From Opitutaceae bacterium (GTDB lineage Bacteria; Verrucomicrobiota; Verrucomicrobiia; Opitutales; Opitutaceae): 64,000 nt of DNA. This document shows positions 25,439 through 34,687 of this stretch, piece by piece. Positions within the stretch are counted from its first letter, which is position 1. Each line of letters starts with the position of its first letter. The stretch is taken from contig JACKPU010000006.1 in the NCBI GenBank assembly GCA_024233285.1, positions 1 to 64,000 of the forward strand, written 5' to 3'. The notes beneath the pieces are model-generated. The model was given only the letters and a program-made list of their open reading frames with translations. It did no database searches and had not been told where the DNA came from. The position numbers and the translations under genes were made by a program.

Positions 25439-27787
25439 ATGAGCATCCGCATTCACGAACTAGCCAAGAAGATCGGCATGGACAACAAACAGCTGTTGGC
25501 CCTGCTCAAGGAGCGCAACTTTGACGTAAAGAGCGTCTCCAGCACGATCGATAACATCTCGGCCGACGCGTTGGTGCAGGAGTTCAAGCAGCCTGAGCCT
25601 GAGTCAGCGGAATCGCCCGCCGTATCGCGACCCGATGTGGCCCCGGCCGAATCGGCTGCTCCGCAGGTGAAATTGCCGGCCGGAGCGTTTGTCAAAAGTG
25701 CAAGCGATATTGCGCGCGAAAAGGCCGAGAAAGCCGCGGAAACCGCCAAGCCCGCTGCGCCCGCACCGAAGCCAGTGGCGGCCCCGCCGCCGCCTCCGAC
25801 CCCCGCGCCTGCGGCCAAGGCCCCGCCGCGGCCGGCGGCGCCTTCTGCGCCCGCGCCCGTAAAGGTTCCTCCGGTTGCCCCGCCGCCGGTTCCACGCCCT
25901 GCGGCATTCACGCCGCCCCCGCCGCCGGCTCCCAACGCTGGCGCCGGTTCCGCGCCAAAGCCGCCGCCGATTGCGCCGGCCGCGCCTGCGCCCGCCGCTG
26001 CAGGTGAGATCAAACTCATTGTCATCAAGCCGCCCATCATTGTCCGCGATTTTGCGGCCGAGCTGGGTATGAAACCTTTCAAACTGATCTCCGAGTTGAA
26101 TCAGCAGGGTGGATTTGCCTCGATGAATTCGACCATCGAAGAATCCGTCGCCATTGCCGTCGCCGAAAAGCACGGCTTCATGCTTGAGATCAAGCATCGC
26201 GGTGACTCCGCGCCGCAGCCGGAGAAGGAAAAGAAGAAGGTCGATCCCGAGGAAGAGGAGAAAAAGAACCTCGAGCCGCGGCCGCCGGTGGTGTGTATTC
26301 TCGGTCACGTTGACCACGGCAAAACCTCGCTGCTCGACCGCATTCGCAAAGCCAACGTGGTGGCCGGAGAGGCCGGTGGCATCACCCAGCACATCGGTGC
26401 GTATCAGATCGAGCACAACGGCCAGAAAATCACCTTTCTCGACACGCCGGGTCACGCCGCCTTTACGAAGATGCGTGCCCGCGGTGCCGATGTCACCGAC
26501 GTGGCGGTCCTCGTGGTCGCTGCGGACGACGGCTTCATGCCGCAGACCGATGAGGCACTCAAGCATGCGCAAAATGCCGGCGTGGCGCTGATCGTCGCCA
26601 TCAACAAGACTGACGTTAAGGGTGCAAATATCGATCAGGTGAAAAACCAGATGCAACAGCGCAACATCGCGCCGGAAGACTGGGGTGGCGAAACCGTCAC
26701 CGTGCCGGTTTCCGCGCTGAAGGGCGAGGGGGTCGATACCCTGTTGGAAATGATCACCCTGCAAGCGGAGATGCTCGAGCTGCAGGCGAACCCCAAGGCG
26801 GAGGCCAGCGGTATCATCGTGGAATCCGAAATCGATTTTGGCCGCGGCCCGATGGCCACGGTCATCGTCCAGCGCGGCACCTTGAAGGTGGGCGACGCCA
26901 TCGTTTGCGGACCGTTTTACGCCCGCGTTCGCGCGATGTTCGACGATCAGGGACGCAATGTAAAAGTGGCGCCGCCGTCGACACCGGTGCGTGTCATCGG
27001 CTGGTCCGGCACGCCGGAGAGCGGCGCGACGTTCAAGGTGGCGAAAAATCCGCGTGAAGCCGAACGCCTGGCTGAAGAAGCAGAGCTGCAGATCAGGCAG
27101 GTCGCCACCCAAGCGGCTTCCGTGCCGAAGGAAGTTTCGGTCGAGCGGTTGTTCGCGAACATTGCCGCCACACAAGCCAAGACGCTCAAGGTCATCATCA
27201 AGACTGATGTCTTCGGTTCGACCGAGGCACTGCGCAATATTCTTGAAGGTATTCAAAGCCCGAAGGTGTCCCTTGAAATTGTGGCCGACGACGTGGGTTT
27301 GGTGACCAAGAACGACGTGCTCATGGCAAGCGCCTCCAAGGCGGTCATCCTCGGCTTTCACACCAAGTTGGAAAGTGGCGTGACGCCGCTCGCCAAGCAC
27401 CACGGCGTGCGCATCGAGACCTTCGATATCATTTACGAACTCGGCGACAAAGTCCGCGAGATGATGGCCGACTTGCTCGAACCCGAGCTCAAGGAAGCCA
27501 AGCTCGGCGGCGCCGAAGTGCGTCAAGTCTTCCCGCTGGCCAAGGGGTTTGTGGCCGGTTGCTTGGTCACCGATGGCAAGATCACCCGCAACGCGCTGGC
27601 CCGCCTCCGTCGCAAGAAGGAAATCGTGCACGAGGGTCGTGTCAGCACGCTCAAGCGCTTCAAAGACGACGCCAACGAGGTCCGCGCCGGCCTCGAGTGC
27701 GGCATCAAGCTCGACGATTTCAACGGCTACGAGGTGGGCGACGTCATCGAGTGCTATGAGGTGCAAAAGGTCAGGGCGTCGCTGTAA
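25439..27787 (+). CDS. infB: Translation initiation factor IF-2
   Basis: 782 residues. An IF2-N domain at the start (IRIHELAKKIGMDNKQLLAL), a strongly Pro/Ala-rich linker of about 130 residues (roughly 25620-26010), a second IF2-N domain (IIVRDFAAELGMKPFKLI), then the G domain with G1 GHVDHGKTSLLD near residue 291, G3 DTPGHAAF and G4 NKTD, followed by domains II, III and IV ending in GYEVGDVIECYEV. It positions fMet-tRNA on the 30S subunit and promotes subunit joining. 54 bp after nusA, same operon. Confidence 0.98.
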   Translation: MSIRIHELAKKIGMDNKQLLALLKERNFDVKSVSSTIDNISADALVQEFKQPEPESAESPAVSRPDVAPAESAAPQVKLPAGAFVKSASDIAREKAEKAAETAKPAAPAPKPVAAPPPPPTPAPAAKAPPRPAAPSAPAPVKVPPVAPPPVPRPAAFTPPPPPAPNAGAGSAPKPPPIAPAAPAPAAAGEIKLIVIKPPIIVRDFAAELGMKPFKLISELNQQGGFASMNSTIEESVAIAVAEKHGFMLEIKHRGDSAPQPEKEKKKVDPEEEEKKNLEPRPPVVCILGHVDHGKTSLLDRIRKANVVAGEAGGITQHIGAYQIEHNGQKITFLDTPGHAAFTKMRARGADVTDVAVLVVAADDGFMPQTDEALKHAQNAGVALIVAINKTDVKGANIDQVKNQMQQRNIAPEDWGGETVTVPVSALKGEGVDTLLEMITLQAEMLELQANPKAEASGIIVESEIDFGRGPMATVIVQRGTLKVGDAIVCGPFYARVRAMFDDQGRNVKVAPPSTPVRVIGWSGTPESGATFKVAKNPREAERLAEEAELQIRQVATQAASVPKEVSVERLFANIAATQAKTLKVIIKTDVFGSTEALRNILEGIQSPKVSLEIVADDVGLVTKNDVLMASASKAVILGFHTKLESGVTPLAKHHGVRIETFDIIYELGDKVREMMADLLEPELKEAKLGGAEVRQVFPLAKGFVAGCLVTDGKITRNALARLRRKKEIVHEGRVSTLKRFKDDANEVRAGLECGIKLDDFNGYEVGDVIECYEVQKVRASL

Positions 27788-27828
27788 ACCGACGGACGTC
27801 CGGTCGTTGCCTCCATCAATCCGTCGCC

Positions 27829-28185
27829 ATGAGTAACCGCACATTGCGTGTCAACGTGCTCCTTCAACGGGAGCTCAGCGACATTCTGCGCAAATTCTAT
27901 CAATCGGAGGCGGTGAGCCTGACGGTGACCGAAGTGCGCGTGGCGCCTGATTTGCGCGACGCACGCGTCTTCGTGTCGATCGTGGGAGACGAGGATCATG
28001 TCGAGAACCGTCTGCGTTGGTTGCGCAAACAATCCGCGGCGATTCGTCGCGAGCTCAGCCGGCGGATCGTGCTCAAGTTTCTGCCCAAGCTGGAGTATGT
28101 GCTCGATCTTTCGGCCGAGCGCGGCACCCGCATCGTGCAGATGTTGGACGACTTGGAGGAAACCCCGACCGAGGAGGAGTCCTGA
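27829..28185 (+). CDS. rbfA: Ribosome-binding factor A
   Basis: 118 residues with the KH-like RbfA fold: RVNVLLQRELSDILRK at the N-terminus, LTVTEVRVAPDLRDARVFVS in the middle and the C-terminal PKLEYVLDLSAERG, RIVQMLDDL. It assists 16S rRNA maturation and cold adaptation. It sits between infB and nrnA; its stop codon overlaps the next start by one base (TGATG). Confidence 0.95.
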   Translation: MSNRTLRVNVLLQRELSDILRKFYQSEAVSLTVTEVRVAPDLRDARVFVSIVGDEDHVENRLRWLRKQSAAIRRELSRRIVLKFLPKLEYVLDLSAERGTRIVQMLDDLEETPTEEES

Positions 28186-29201
28186 TGGAACGGTTTTATC
28201 CCGAGTTGAGCGCGCGCTTTCATGCGCTGTTGCCCGAATTGCGGGGCCGCAAGATTGCGGTGGTGGGGCATGCGCGACCAGATGGTGACTGCATTGGCTC
28301 TCAAGTCGCTTTGACCCGCGTCTTGGTGGCCGCGGGTTTGGATGCCGTGTGCGTCAACGCTGATCCCGTCCCGCGGCGGTTACAGTTTCTCACGCGCAAC
28401 ACGCGGGTGATGTCGGCAGAGGAGATCCTGCCGGCGGCGGCTGATTACACCGCGGTCTATGTGGATTGCGCAGATGCAGCCCGGTGTGGCATCCGATTGA
28501 GCGGTGCTTTTCCCCGTCCTCTGGCGATGTTTGACCATCACATCTCCAATGTCGGTTACGCGGAGCATGATTTCATCGAAGTGCAGTCGGCGGCGACCGC
28601 TGAAATCCTGGCCGGTATCTTTGTCGATCTGGGACTGACGGTGGATGCCGATGCTGCGCAAGCGCTCTACACCGGCATTTTGACCGATACGGGTCAGTTT
28701 CGCTTTCATTCGACCTCGTGGCGTTCGTTCATGCTCGCCGCCGAATTGCTGGCCCGCGGGGCGCGTCCGGCCGAGGCGGGTTTCGAACTCTACGAACGCG
28801 AATCAATCGGCAAGCTGCGCCTGTTGGAGTCGTTTTTGCAGTCCTTGAAACTGGAGGAAGGAGGCCGCGTTTGCATCGGCCTGCTGCCCCAAGGTATTTT
28901 TAAGACGACCGGTTCGGATCCGGAAGACACTGAGGGGTTGGTGGATTATGCGCGCTCCATCGATGGCGTCGAAATCGGCGTGCTGATCGAAGAGCGTGAC
29001 AATGGCGGCGTGAAAGCGAGTTTGCGGGCGAAGAATCCGGACTACCGCGTGGATCGGATCGCCGCGCAGTTCAGCGGCGGCGGGCATGCCTGTGCAGCGG
29101 GCCTCAGCATCAAGATGAGCGTGGCGGAATTCTATCCGGCGTTGGTGTCGGCGATTACTGCGCAGATGGCGGCGGTGCAGTCGGGCTCAAGCAATTCATG
29201 A
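28185..29201 (+). CDS. nrnA: DHH/DHHA1 phosphoesterase, NrnA-like (nano-RNase/pAp phosphatase)
   Basis: Start taken at the ATG at 28185, one base overlapping the rbfA stop; the longer frame upstream lies inside rbfA. 338 residues. DHH domain motifs: VGHARPDGDCIGSQ near residue 26, VYVDCADAARCG, and FDHHISNVGYAE near residue 117. The DHHA1 domain carries the RNA-binding FSGGGHACAAG near residue 290. It degrades short RNAs and can dephosphorylate pAp. Its position between rbfA and truB is conserved in many bacteria. Its stop overlaps the truB start by 4 bp. Confidence 0.93.
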   Translation: MERFYPELSARFHALLPELRGRKIAVVGHARPDGDCIGSQVALTRVLVAAGLDAVCVNADPVPRRLQFLTRNTRVMSAEEILPAAADYTAVYVDCADAARCGIRLSGAFPRPLAMFDHHISNVGYAEHDFIEVQSAATAEILAGIFVDLGLTVDADAAQALYTGILTDTGQFRFHSTSWRSFMLAAELLARGARPAEAGFELYERESIGKLRLLESFLQSLKLEEGGRVCIGLLPQGIFKTTGSDPEDTEGLVDYARSIDGVEIGVLIEERDNGGVKASLRAKNPDYRVDRIAAQFSGGGHACAAGLSIKMSVAEFYPALVSAITAQMAAVQSGSSNS

Positions 29202-29923
29202 CGGGAAACAACAAGGAGTTGAACGGCGTCCTGTTGGTGGACAAGCCGACTGATCATACGTCGCACGACGTGGTGGCTCGCCTGCGCGGCAAATTGAAGA
29301 CGCGCAAGATCGGGCATGCCGGCACCCTCGATCCGATGGCGACGGGCCTGCTGGTCATGCTGGTGGGCAAGGCGACGCGTATTTCCCAATACTTGATCAG
29401 TCTCGACAAAGAATACACCGGGACGGTCGAGCTGGGAAAAATCACCGATTCGCAGGATGCGGAGGGGCAGGTGATGGAGACGCGTCCGGTGCCGGCCTTG
29501 ACCGAGGCAGACATCAAGCAAGCCATGACCGGCTTCCTCGGTGATCAATACCAGACGCCGCCGATGTATTCCGCGATCAAGATTGACGGGGTGCCGCTCT
29601 ACAAGAAAGCCCGCAAAGGCGAGGACGTCGTGCGCGAGCCGCGCTTCATTCGTGTCTCCGCCTTCGAGCTCACCGGCTTTGCATTGCCGCGGTTTGATTT
29701 TTGCCTGCGCTGCAGCAAGGGCACTTACGTCCGGACGATCGCCCACGATCTCGGTGAGAAATTGGGCTGTGGCGGCCATCTCGCGGCGCTGCGCCGCACC
29801 GCCAGCGGTCAGTTCACAATTGCCGACGCCGTCACTTTGGATGCGTTGCTCGAAATGCCGCTCACTGAAATCGAGCAACGGTTGATTCCGATTCACGAAG
29901 CGGCCCCGAGTGTGGCTTTGTGA
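29198..29923 (+). CDS. truB: tRNA pseudouridine(55) synthase TruB
   Basis: 241 residues. The catalytic Asp lies in IGHAGTLDPMATGLL near residue 44. Other family motifs are GVLLVDKPTDHTSHDVV at the N-terminus, QTPPMYSAIKIDGVPLYKKA, and CSKGTYVRTIAHDLGEKLGC. It modifies U55 in the T loop of tRNAs. It overlaps nrnA by 4 bp upstream and ribF by 4 bp downstream, so all three are translationally coupled. The C-terminal PUA domain found in E. coli TruB is absent or very short, common in shorter homologues. Confidence 0.97.
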   Translation: MTGNNKELNGVLLVDKPTDHTSHDVVARLRGKLKTRKIGHAGTLDPMATGLLVMLVGKATRISQYLISLDKEYTGTVELGKITDSQDAEGQVMETRPVPALTEADIKQAMTGFLGDQYQTPPMYSAIKIDGVPLYKKARKGEDVVREPRFIRVSAFELTGFALPRFDFCLRCSKGTYVRTIAHDLGEKLGCGGHLAALRRTASGQFTIADAVTLDALLEMPLTEIEQRLIPIHEAAPSVAL

Positions 29924-30870
29924 GCACGATCCTGCAGTTCAACGGTCTGGCGAAAACCGTGTTGCCGCGCGGTCCATTGCATCTGGCGATCGGGATGTTT
30001 GATGGCCTGCACCGCGGTCACCAAGCCGTGATTCGGCTCGCGGTTGAGGATGCGGCCAAAGACCGCGGAGTGGCCGGCGTGCTGACTTTCTGGCCTCACC
30101 CCAGTGCGATTTTACGCCCCGGTGCCGAGCCCGTGCGCATGCTGATGCAGCCGGCAGACAAGGTGCGGATGCTGGCTGATCTAGGCGTCGACGCGGTCAT
30201 CACCGAGCCGTTTACCGCCGAATTTGCCGCGGTGGAAGCTGCGGGTTTTTTGGCGCGGCTGAAGGCGCGTTTGCCGGCGCTGAGAGCGGTTTATGTGGGC
30301 GAGAACTGGCGATTCGGTCGCGGACGTTTGGGCGATGTGAACTTGTTGCAAGCGGAAGGACGGCAACTTGGCATCAGGGTTCACAGTGTTGCCCGCGTGC
30401 GATTGGGCGATGAGCCCATCAGCAGCACGCGAATTCGTTCCTTGTTGGAATCCGGCGAAATCGAGTCGGCTAACGCGATGCTCGGCTATCCTTATTTTGC
30501 TCGTGGGGTAGTGGTGGCCGGACAGAAGCTGGGGCGAAAAATCGGTTTTCCCACTCTCAACCTTGATTGGCATCCGGCGCAGCCGCCGCGACTCGGCGTT
30601 TACGCCGTCAAGGTAAGGCGGGACGACGATGTTGACCCCGTGGCAGCCGTTGCCAATTACGGCGTGCGGCCCACGGTGGATGATCAGGGTGTGCCGGTGT
30701 TGGAGGTTCACGTCTTGGACGAATGCGCTTTCGCGCCGGGTGACAACCTGCACGTGGCCTTCCACCACTTCCTCCGCGCCGAACAGAGGTTTACGGGCCT
30801 GGACGCCTTGAAATCCCAGATCGCCGCCGATCGGGAAAAAGCCCGGGATTGGTTTGCCGAACAGGCATAA
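29920..30870 (+). CDS. ribF: Bifunctional riboflavin kinase/FAD synthetase
   Basis: 316 residues starting with GTG at 29920, overlapping truB by 4 bp. N-terminal FAD synthetase domain: IGMFDGLHRGHQAVI near residue 24 (HxGH nucleotidyltransferase motif) and ISSTRIRSLLESGEI. C-terminal riboflavin kinase domain: GRKIGFPTLNLD near residue 207, GVYAVKV, NYGVRPTV. It makes FMN and FAD. Last gene of the operon; its stop codon overlaps the T tract of the minus-strand terminator of tRNA-Val. Confidence 0.97.
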   Translation: MSTILQFNGLAKTVLPRGPLHLAIGMFDGLHRGHQAVIRLAVEDAAKDRGVAGVLTFWPHPSAILRPGAEPVRMLMQPADKVRMLADLGVDAVITEPFTAEFAAVEAAGFLARLKARLPALRAVYVGENWRFGRGRLGDVNLLQAEGRQLGIRVHSVARVRLGDEPISSTRIRSLLESGEIESANAMLGYPYFARGVVVAGQKLGRKIGFPTLNLDWHPAQPPRLGVYAVKVRRDDDVDPVAAVANYGVRPTVDDQGVPVLEVHVLDECAFAPGDNLHVAFHHFLRAEQRFTGLDALKSQIAADREKARDWFAEQA

Positions 30871-30900
30871 AAATACCGCGCAATCAACGATTTGCGCGGT
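30869..30900 (-). terminator. Terminator of the tRNA-Val transcript
   Basis: On the minus strand ACCGCGCAA / TTGCGCGGT with an 8-nt loop is followed by ATTTTTAT. It lies 5 bp after the tRNA 3' end. There is no T tract on the plus strand, so it is a weak candidate for ending the ribF operon. Confidence 0.7.
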
Positions 30901-30905
30901 CAGGA

Positions 30906-30982
30906 TGGTGGACCCTACTGGACTCGAACCAGTGACCTTTTCCATGTCAAGGAAACGCTCTAACCAACTGAGCTAAGGGTCC
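30906..30982 (-). tRNA. tRNA-Val (anticodon GAC)
   Basis: A full cloverleaf on the minus strand. Acceptor GGACCCT / AGGGTCC, discriminator A and encoded CCA; D arm TAGCTCAGTTGGTTAGAGC; anticodon loop TTGACAT; T arm CTGGTTCGAGTCCAG. 77 nt including CCA. Confidence 0.97.
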
Positions 30983-31122
30983 AAAAAACGAGTCGGAGAG
31001 TAAGCACGAGCCGCCGCCCGTTGTGCAAGAAAAAATACTGGGCCAAATTCCTGGGCGGATCTTGTGCGCGAATCGCGCATACCTCGCTTGAAACCCGGCT
31101 GGATTTCATGCCGTATGAGCGG

Positions 31123-32784
31123 ATGCTGCAATCGCTGCGGATTCGCAATCTGGCCCTGTTGGAGGAGGTCGCGCTCGACTTTGAAGCGGGATTTACCGCG
31201 GTTACCGGCGAGACCGGCGCGGGCAAGAGCATCCTGCTTGGGGCGTTGAGCCTGTTGTCGGGCCAACGCGCCGACAAGACGATCATCCGGCAGGGCGCGG
31301 ACAGCTGCGAGGTTGAGGCCAGTTTGTATTTCACCGATCCGCGGCGCATGGATGCCCTGTTGGCGGAGCTCGATTTGCCGCCGACCGAGGATGGCGTGAT
31401 GATTCTCAAACGCAGCCTGCCGCGGGACAAGGCGCCAAAGATCACGGTCAATGGCGGCCTGGCGACGCTGAGCGCATTGCAGCAAATCGGCGAGGCATGG
31501 GTCGACTTTCACGGTCCGAGTGAACCGAGGCGTTTGTTGAAGGAAAACTGTCAGTTGGAGCTGCTCGACCTCTACGGCCGATGCGGTGCCCAGCTCGAAA
31601 AATACCAAACGCTTTACCGGCGCTGGCAGGAACTCGAAGCGGAACAGGAGCGGCTGCAAAACGAAACGCGGTTGTCGCCGGCGCAATTGGAGTTCCTGCA
31701 AAATCAGCTCGCGCGCATGGACGCCTTGGAATTGAGCGAAGATTTCATTGCGGACCTCGAACGTGATTTCCAGCGCATGAGTCAAACCCAGGCGCTGACC
31801 GAATTGACTGCACGGCTTTCGGAGGGATTGATCGGGGAAGAAGGCGTGCAAACGAAGTTGGCCGCAGTGCTGCGCGATGCCCATGAATTGCGCGAAATCG
31901 ATTCCGAGAGCGCGGCGGTGGCGGACCGCATCAAGAGCATGTCGGTGGAGTTGTCCGACGTGGCGGACGAGGTCTCCGATCTGATGGAACAGTTGCAGTT
32001 CGATCCTGAGCAGGCCCAGCGGTTGCAGGAGAACATGGACACTTGGCTTGATCTCAAGCGGAAGCATGGCGGCGACCTGACGGCGGTGGTTCAGGCCCGG
32101 GACAACATGCGACGTCAGTTGGAGGAGCAGGGTGACATCGAGGGTGCGCTGGCAAAATTGGAAAAGCAGGCGGCGGAGGCACTCAAGGACGCCAAGCGTG
32201 AAGCTGCGGGGTTGCGCACGCAGCGGGAGAAGGCAGCCAAGAGCCTCGCAGGCATTGCGGCCAAGACGATTGCGCAGCTCGGTTTTGCCAAATCCGATTT
32301 TCAGATTCGCCTTGTGCCCTTGGCCGCGCTCGGCCCGCAGGGCGATTGCGGCGTGGAATTCCTGTTCTCACCCAATGTGGGTGAAGCGCCGTTGCCGTTG
32401 AATCGCATTGCGTCCAGTGGCGAACTCGCGCGCGTGATGCTCGCGCTCAAGACCGTGCTGGCCGATCTCGATGGCGTGCCGTTGCTGGTTTTCGATGAAG
32501 TGGACGCCAACGTCGGCGGCGAGATTGGCAGTGTGGTTGGTCAAAAAATGGCCCAGATCGCGGGTAATCACCAAGTGCTCTGCGTCACGCATTTGCCGCA
32601 AGTCGCGGCGCAGGCGACCTGCCATCTCGTGGTCGAAAAGGATCAGAGCAAGTCACGCGCCGTGGTCACAATTACTCCCATTCAAGCGGACCGCAGAGCG
32701 CGGCTGGGGGAACTCGCCCGGATGCTGGGCGATCGCAATGCAAAGAGTGCGCTGGCGCATGCCGGAGAGTTGCTGAAGGGATGA
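31123..32784 (+). CDS. recN: DNA repair protein RecN
   Basis: Start set at the ATG at 31123 (MLQSLRIRNLALLEEVALDF), the conserved RecN N-terminus; in-frame ATGs at 31108 and 31021 would add unlike residues. 553 residues, SMC-like. Walker A GETGAGKSILLGAL near residue 30, long coiled coils around residues 150-390, ABC signature IASSGELARVMLAL near residue 427, Walker B PLLVFDEVDANVGG near residue 450. It bundles DNA ends in double-strand-break repair. No LexA-type box was sought successfully in the 140-bp upstream gap. Confidence 0.95.
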   Translation: MLQSLRIRNLALLEEVALDFEAGFTAVTGETGAGKSILLGALSLLSGQRADKTIIRQGADSCEVEASLYFTDPRRMDALLAELDLPPTEDGVMILKRSLPRDKAPKITVNGGLATLSALQQIGEAWVDFHGPSEPRRLLKENCQLELLDLYGRCGAQLEKYQTLYRRWQELEAEQERLQNETRLSPAQLEFLQNQLARMDALELSEDFIADLERDFQRMSQTQALTELTARLSEGLIGEEGVQTKLAAVLRDAHELREIDSESAAVADRIKSMSVELSDVADEVSDLMEQLQFDPEQAQRLQENMDTWLDLKRKHGGDLTAVVQARDNMRRQLEEQGDIEGALAKLEKQAAEALKDAKREAAGLRTQREKAAKSLAGIAAKTIAQLGFAKSDFQIRLVPLAALGPQGDCGVEFLFSPNVGEAPLPLNRIASSGELARVMLALKTVLADLDGVPLLVFDEVDANVGGEIGSVVGQKMAQIAGNHQVLCVTHLPQVAAQATCHLVVEKDQSKSRAVVTITPIQADRRARLGELARMLGDRNAKSALAHAGELLKG

Positions 32785-32812
32785 AGGCCGGGGGAGTTCG
32801 CCCGATGTGCAA

Positions 32813-34687
32813 TCAACGCACCTGACTGCGCCAGCGATCGACCGGGATCTGCGCGGCGGCGATGATGGCAATCTGACTGACGGCGAACGAAACGAGCCAC
32901 CAGAAGCCCTTCTCGGTAAACCCGTAACTGTGCAGGCCGATGCCGAGCAGATTGGTGCCGAACCAACTCCATCCGGTCACAATATTGCCGAAGACGGCGA
33001 GGCACATGAGACCCCGCTGGCGCACGAGGCCGCCCCAGCGGGCGTGGAGGATGATCGCGTTCCACAGGACAATGATGAGCGCGCCGTTTTCCTTCGGATC
33101 CCAGCCCCAGAAACGTCCCCAGCTTTGGTCGGCCCAGATGCCGCCGAGGACAGTGCCGACCAAGCTGAACAAGGTGGCGAAGCAAACGATGCCGTAAACC
33201 ATGCGGGCGAGTGCGTCGGCGGTGGCCTTGTCGAGCGAGCTGGTCAGCAGACCGCGCAAGATATAGATCAGCGCGAGGAAGCCGGCGAGGAAGGTGGCCG
33301 AATAGCCGATGGTGATGATGATGACGTGCGTCGCCAACCAGAAGTTTGAATCGAGCACGGCGCGCATCATTTCCAGCGTGTCGCCGCTGAGTGAGAGGTG
33401 GTGCGCGATCAGCAAGGTGCCGAAACCGATCAACCCGGCAGCGACGCTGCCGACAGCGTTCTTGTATATGGATTCAAGGATGACGCACAGCAGCACCGAA
33501 CCCCAACCGACGAAGAGGGCGGAGGAATAGAGGTTGGTGACGGGCGGGCGGCCTTCGAGCCACATGCGCGTGGCGATGCCGGCGGTGGTGACGACAAATG
33601 CGAGCAGCGTGAGCCAGAAGGCCGAACGGCCGAGCGTATCGGGCCATTTCAGCCAGGATATGATCGCGAGAATGAAGGCCAGCACGTAGAGAACCATGCT
33701 GGTATAGAACGGTTGCGCGGCGTTGAAGCGCGTTTCGACGTCGGTCTTTTTAAGTTCCTTGGCGAAATACTGATGCAGCTGGTCACCGTAGAGTTCGATG
33801 ATGCGGTTGAACTGCTCGGGTTGCTGCGCGCGCCACGCGTGGGCCAGCCCGGCGTAGGCGAGGGCATTGGGGTCAATGCCACCGCTCTCAAAAGTTTCCA
33901 ACAAAGCCCGGCCGGTCGTGCGCCACTCGTTGTGGGCGTGCCCGCTGTGATCATGAGAGCCGTCGCCATGGTCGACTGCGTAAGGCGGAATCAAACGGAT
34001 GCTCGTGCTGGACGACATCGCGTCATAGCGCTGCCCAAGCGCAATCAGTTTATTGAACGCTTCCTCCGAGTAATCTTCGCCTTGCTGCCGCGCACGAATG
34101 GCCGCAACTCCCGCCGGCAGGCTGGCTTGAAAGTGCAGCAGTTCGCTGAGGAAGTCCTCGCTGTCGGGCATCACGAACGTGTGTTTGAGCTCGTGATAAA
34201 GGTTCAGGTTGACGTGAAGCTGAACGACTGCGCTCTGGAAGGGGCTGCGCTGCTGGGCTTCAAGTTGCTGGGCCAATTGCGACTGGCGCATGAGCTCAGG
34301 GATGCCTTCCTTGAGCTGATTGAATGAAAACCGTTTCTTTTTGTCGCCGTCGTCGGGCTGCAATTTGAAAAGCGCCAGGACGTCGGGATGGACGATTTCA
34401 AAGGTTCGGTAGGTGTTGGCTTTGGCTGAGTCAAACCCCAGCGTGGCGAGCCATTCGATCGGCTGGATCGAGCTTTTTTCGTCCGTCTTTACCCTTTGGC
34501 GTCCTTGCAGCTGCAGCAGCGAACTGCGGGCCACAGTGTCGAGGGGTTTGATGCGGCCATTGGCTAGCACGGGCAGACGACCGAAGCCGTCGAGATCGAA
34601 TTCGGATTCGGTTTGGCGCGGGGCCAGGGTGCTGCCGATCCAAAGTGCTCCAAGGGCAAGAACGAAGTAGGGAATGAATTTTTTCAT
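32813..34687 (-). CDS. ccsA: Cytochrome c biogenesis protein CcsA (System II) with long periplasmic N-terminal extension
   Basis: 624 residues, about twice the usual CcsA. It begins with a membrane helix (MKKFIPYFVLALGALWIG) and a roughly 300-residue extracytoplasmic region containing NGRIKPLDTVARSSLL, typical of the extended CcsA group. This region includes a His/Asp-rich segment DHGDGSHDHSGHAHNEW near residues 237-253. Then come about eight membrane helices with the haem-handling WWD-type motif SWGRFWGWDPKENGALI near residue 527 and conserved His residues (ATHVIIITIGYS, GIGLHSYGF). With ResB it exports haem and attaches it to apocytochromes c. Overlaps the ResB gene by 4 bp. Confidence 0.92.
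   Translation of the reverse strand: MKKFIPYFVLALGALWIGSTLAPRQTESEFDLDGFGRLPVLANGRIKPLDTVARSSLLQLQGRQRVKTDEKSSIQPIEWLATLGFDSAKANTYRTFEIVHPDVLALFKLQPDDGDKKKRFSFNQLKEGIPELMRQSQLAQQLEAQQRSPFQSAVVQLHVNLNLYHELKHTFVMPDSEDFLSELLHFQASLPAGVAAIRARQQGEDYSEEAFNKLIALGQRYDAMSSSTSIRLIPPYAVDHGDGSHDHSGHAHNEWRTTGRALLETFESGGIDPNALAYAGLAHAWRAQQPEQFNRIIELYGDQLHQYFAKELKKTDVETRFNAAQPFYTSMVLYVLAFILAIISWLKWPDTLGRSAFWLTLLAFVVTTAGIATRMWLEGRPPVTNLYSSALFVGWGSVLLCVILESIYKNAVGSVAAGLIGFGTLLIAHHLSLSGDTLEMMRAVLDSNFWLATHVIIITIGYSATFLAGFLALIYILRGLLTSSLDKATADALARMVYGIVCFATLFSLVGTVLGGIWADQSWGRFWGWDPKENGALIIVLWNAIILHARWGGLVRQRGLMCLAVFGNIVTGWSWFGTNLLGIGLHSYGFTEKGFWWLVSFAVSQIAIIAAAQIPVDRWRSQVR

Noticed and set aside
25604..27844. 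A 746-residue minus-strand open frame
   Set aside because: Shadow of infB; no recognisable domain, and low-complexity Arg/Gly stretches oppose the Pro/Ala linker of IF-2.
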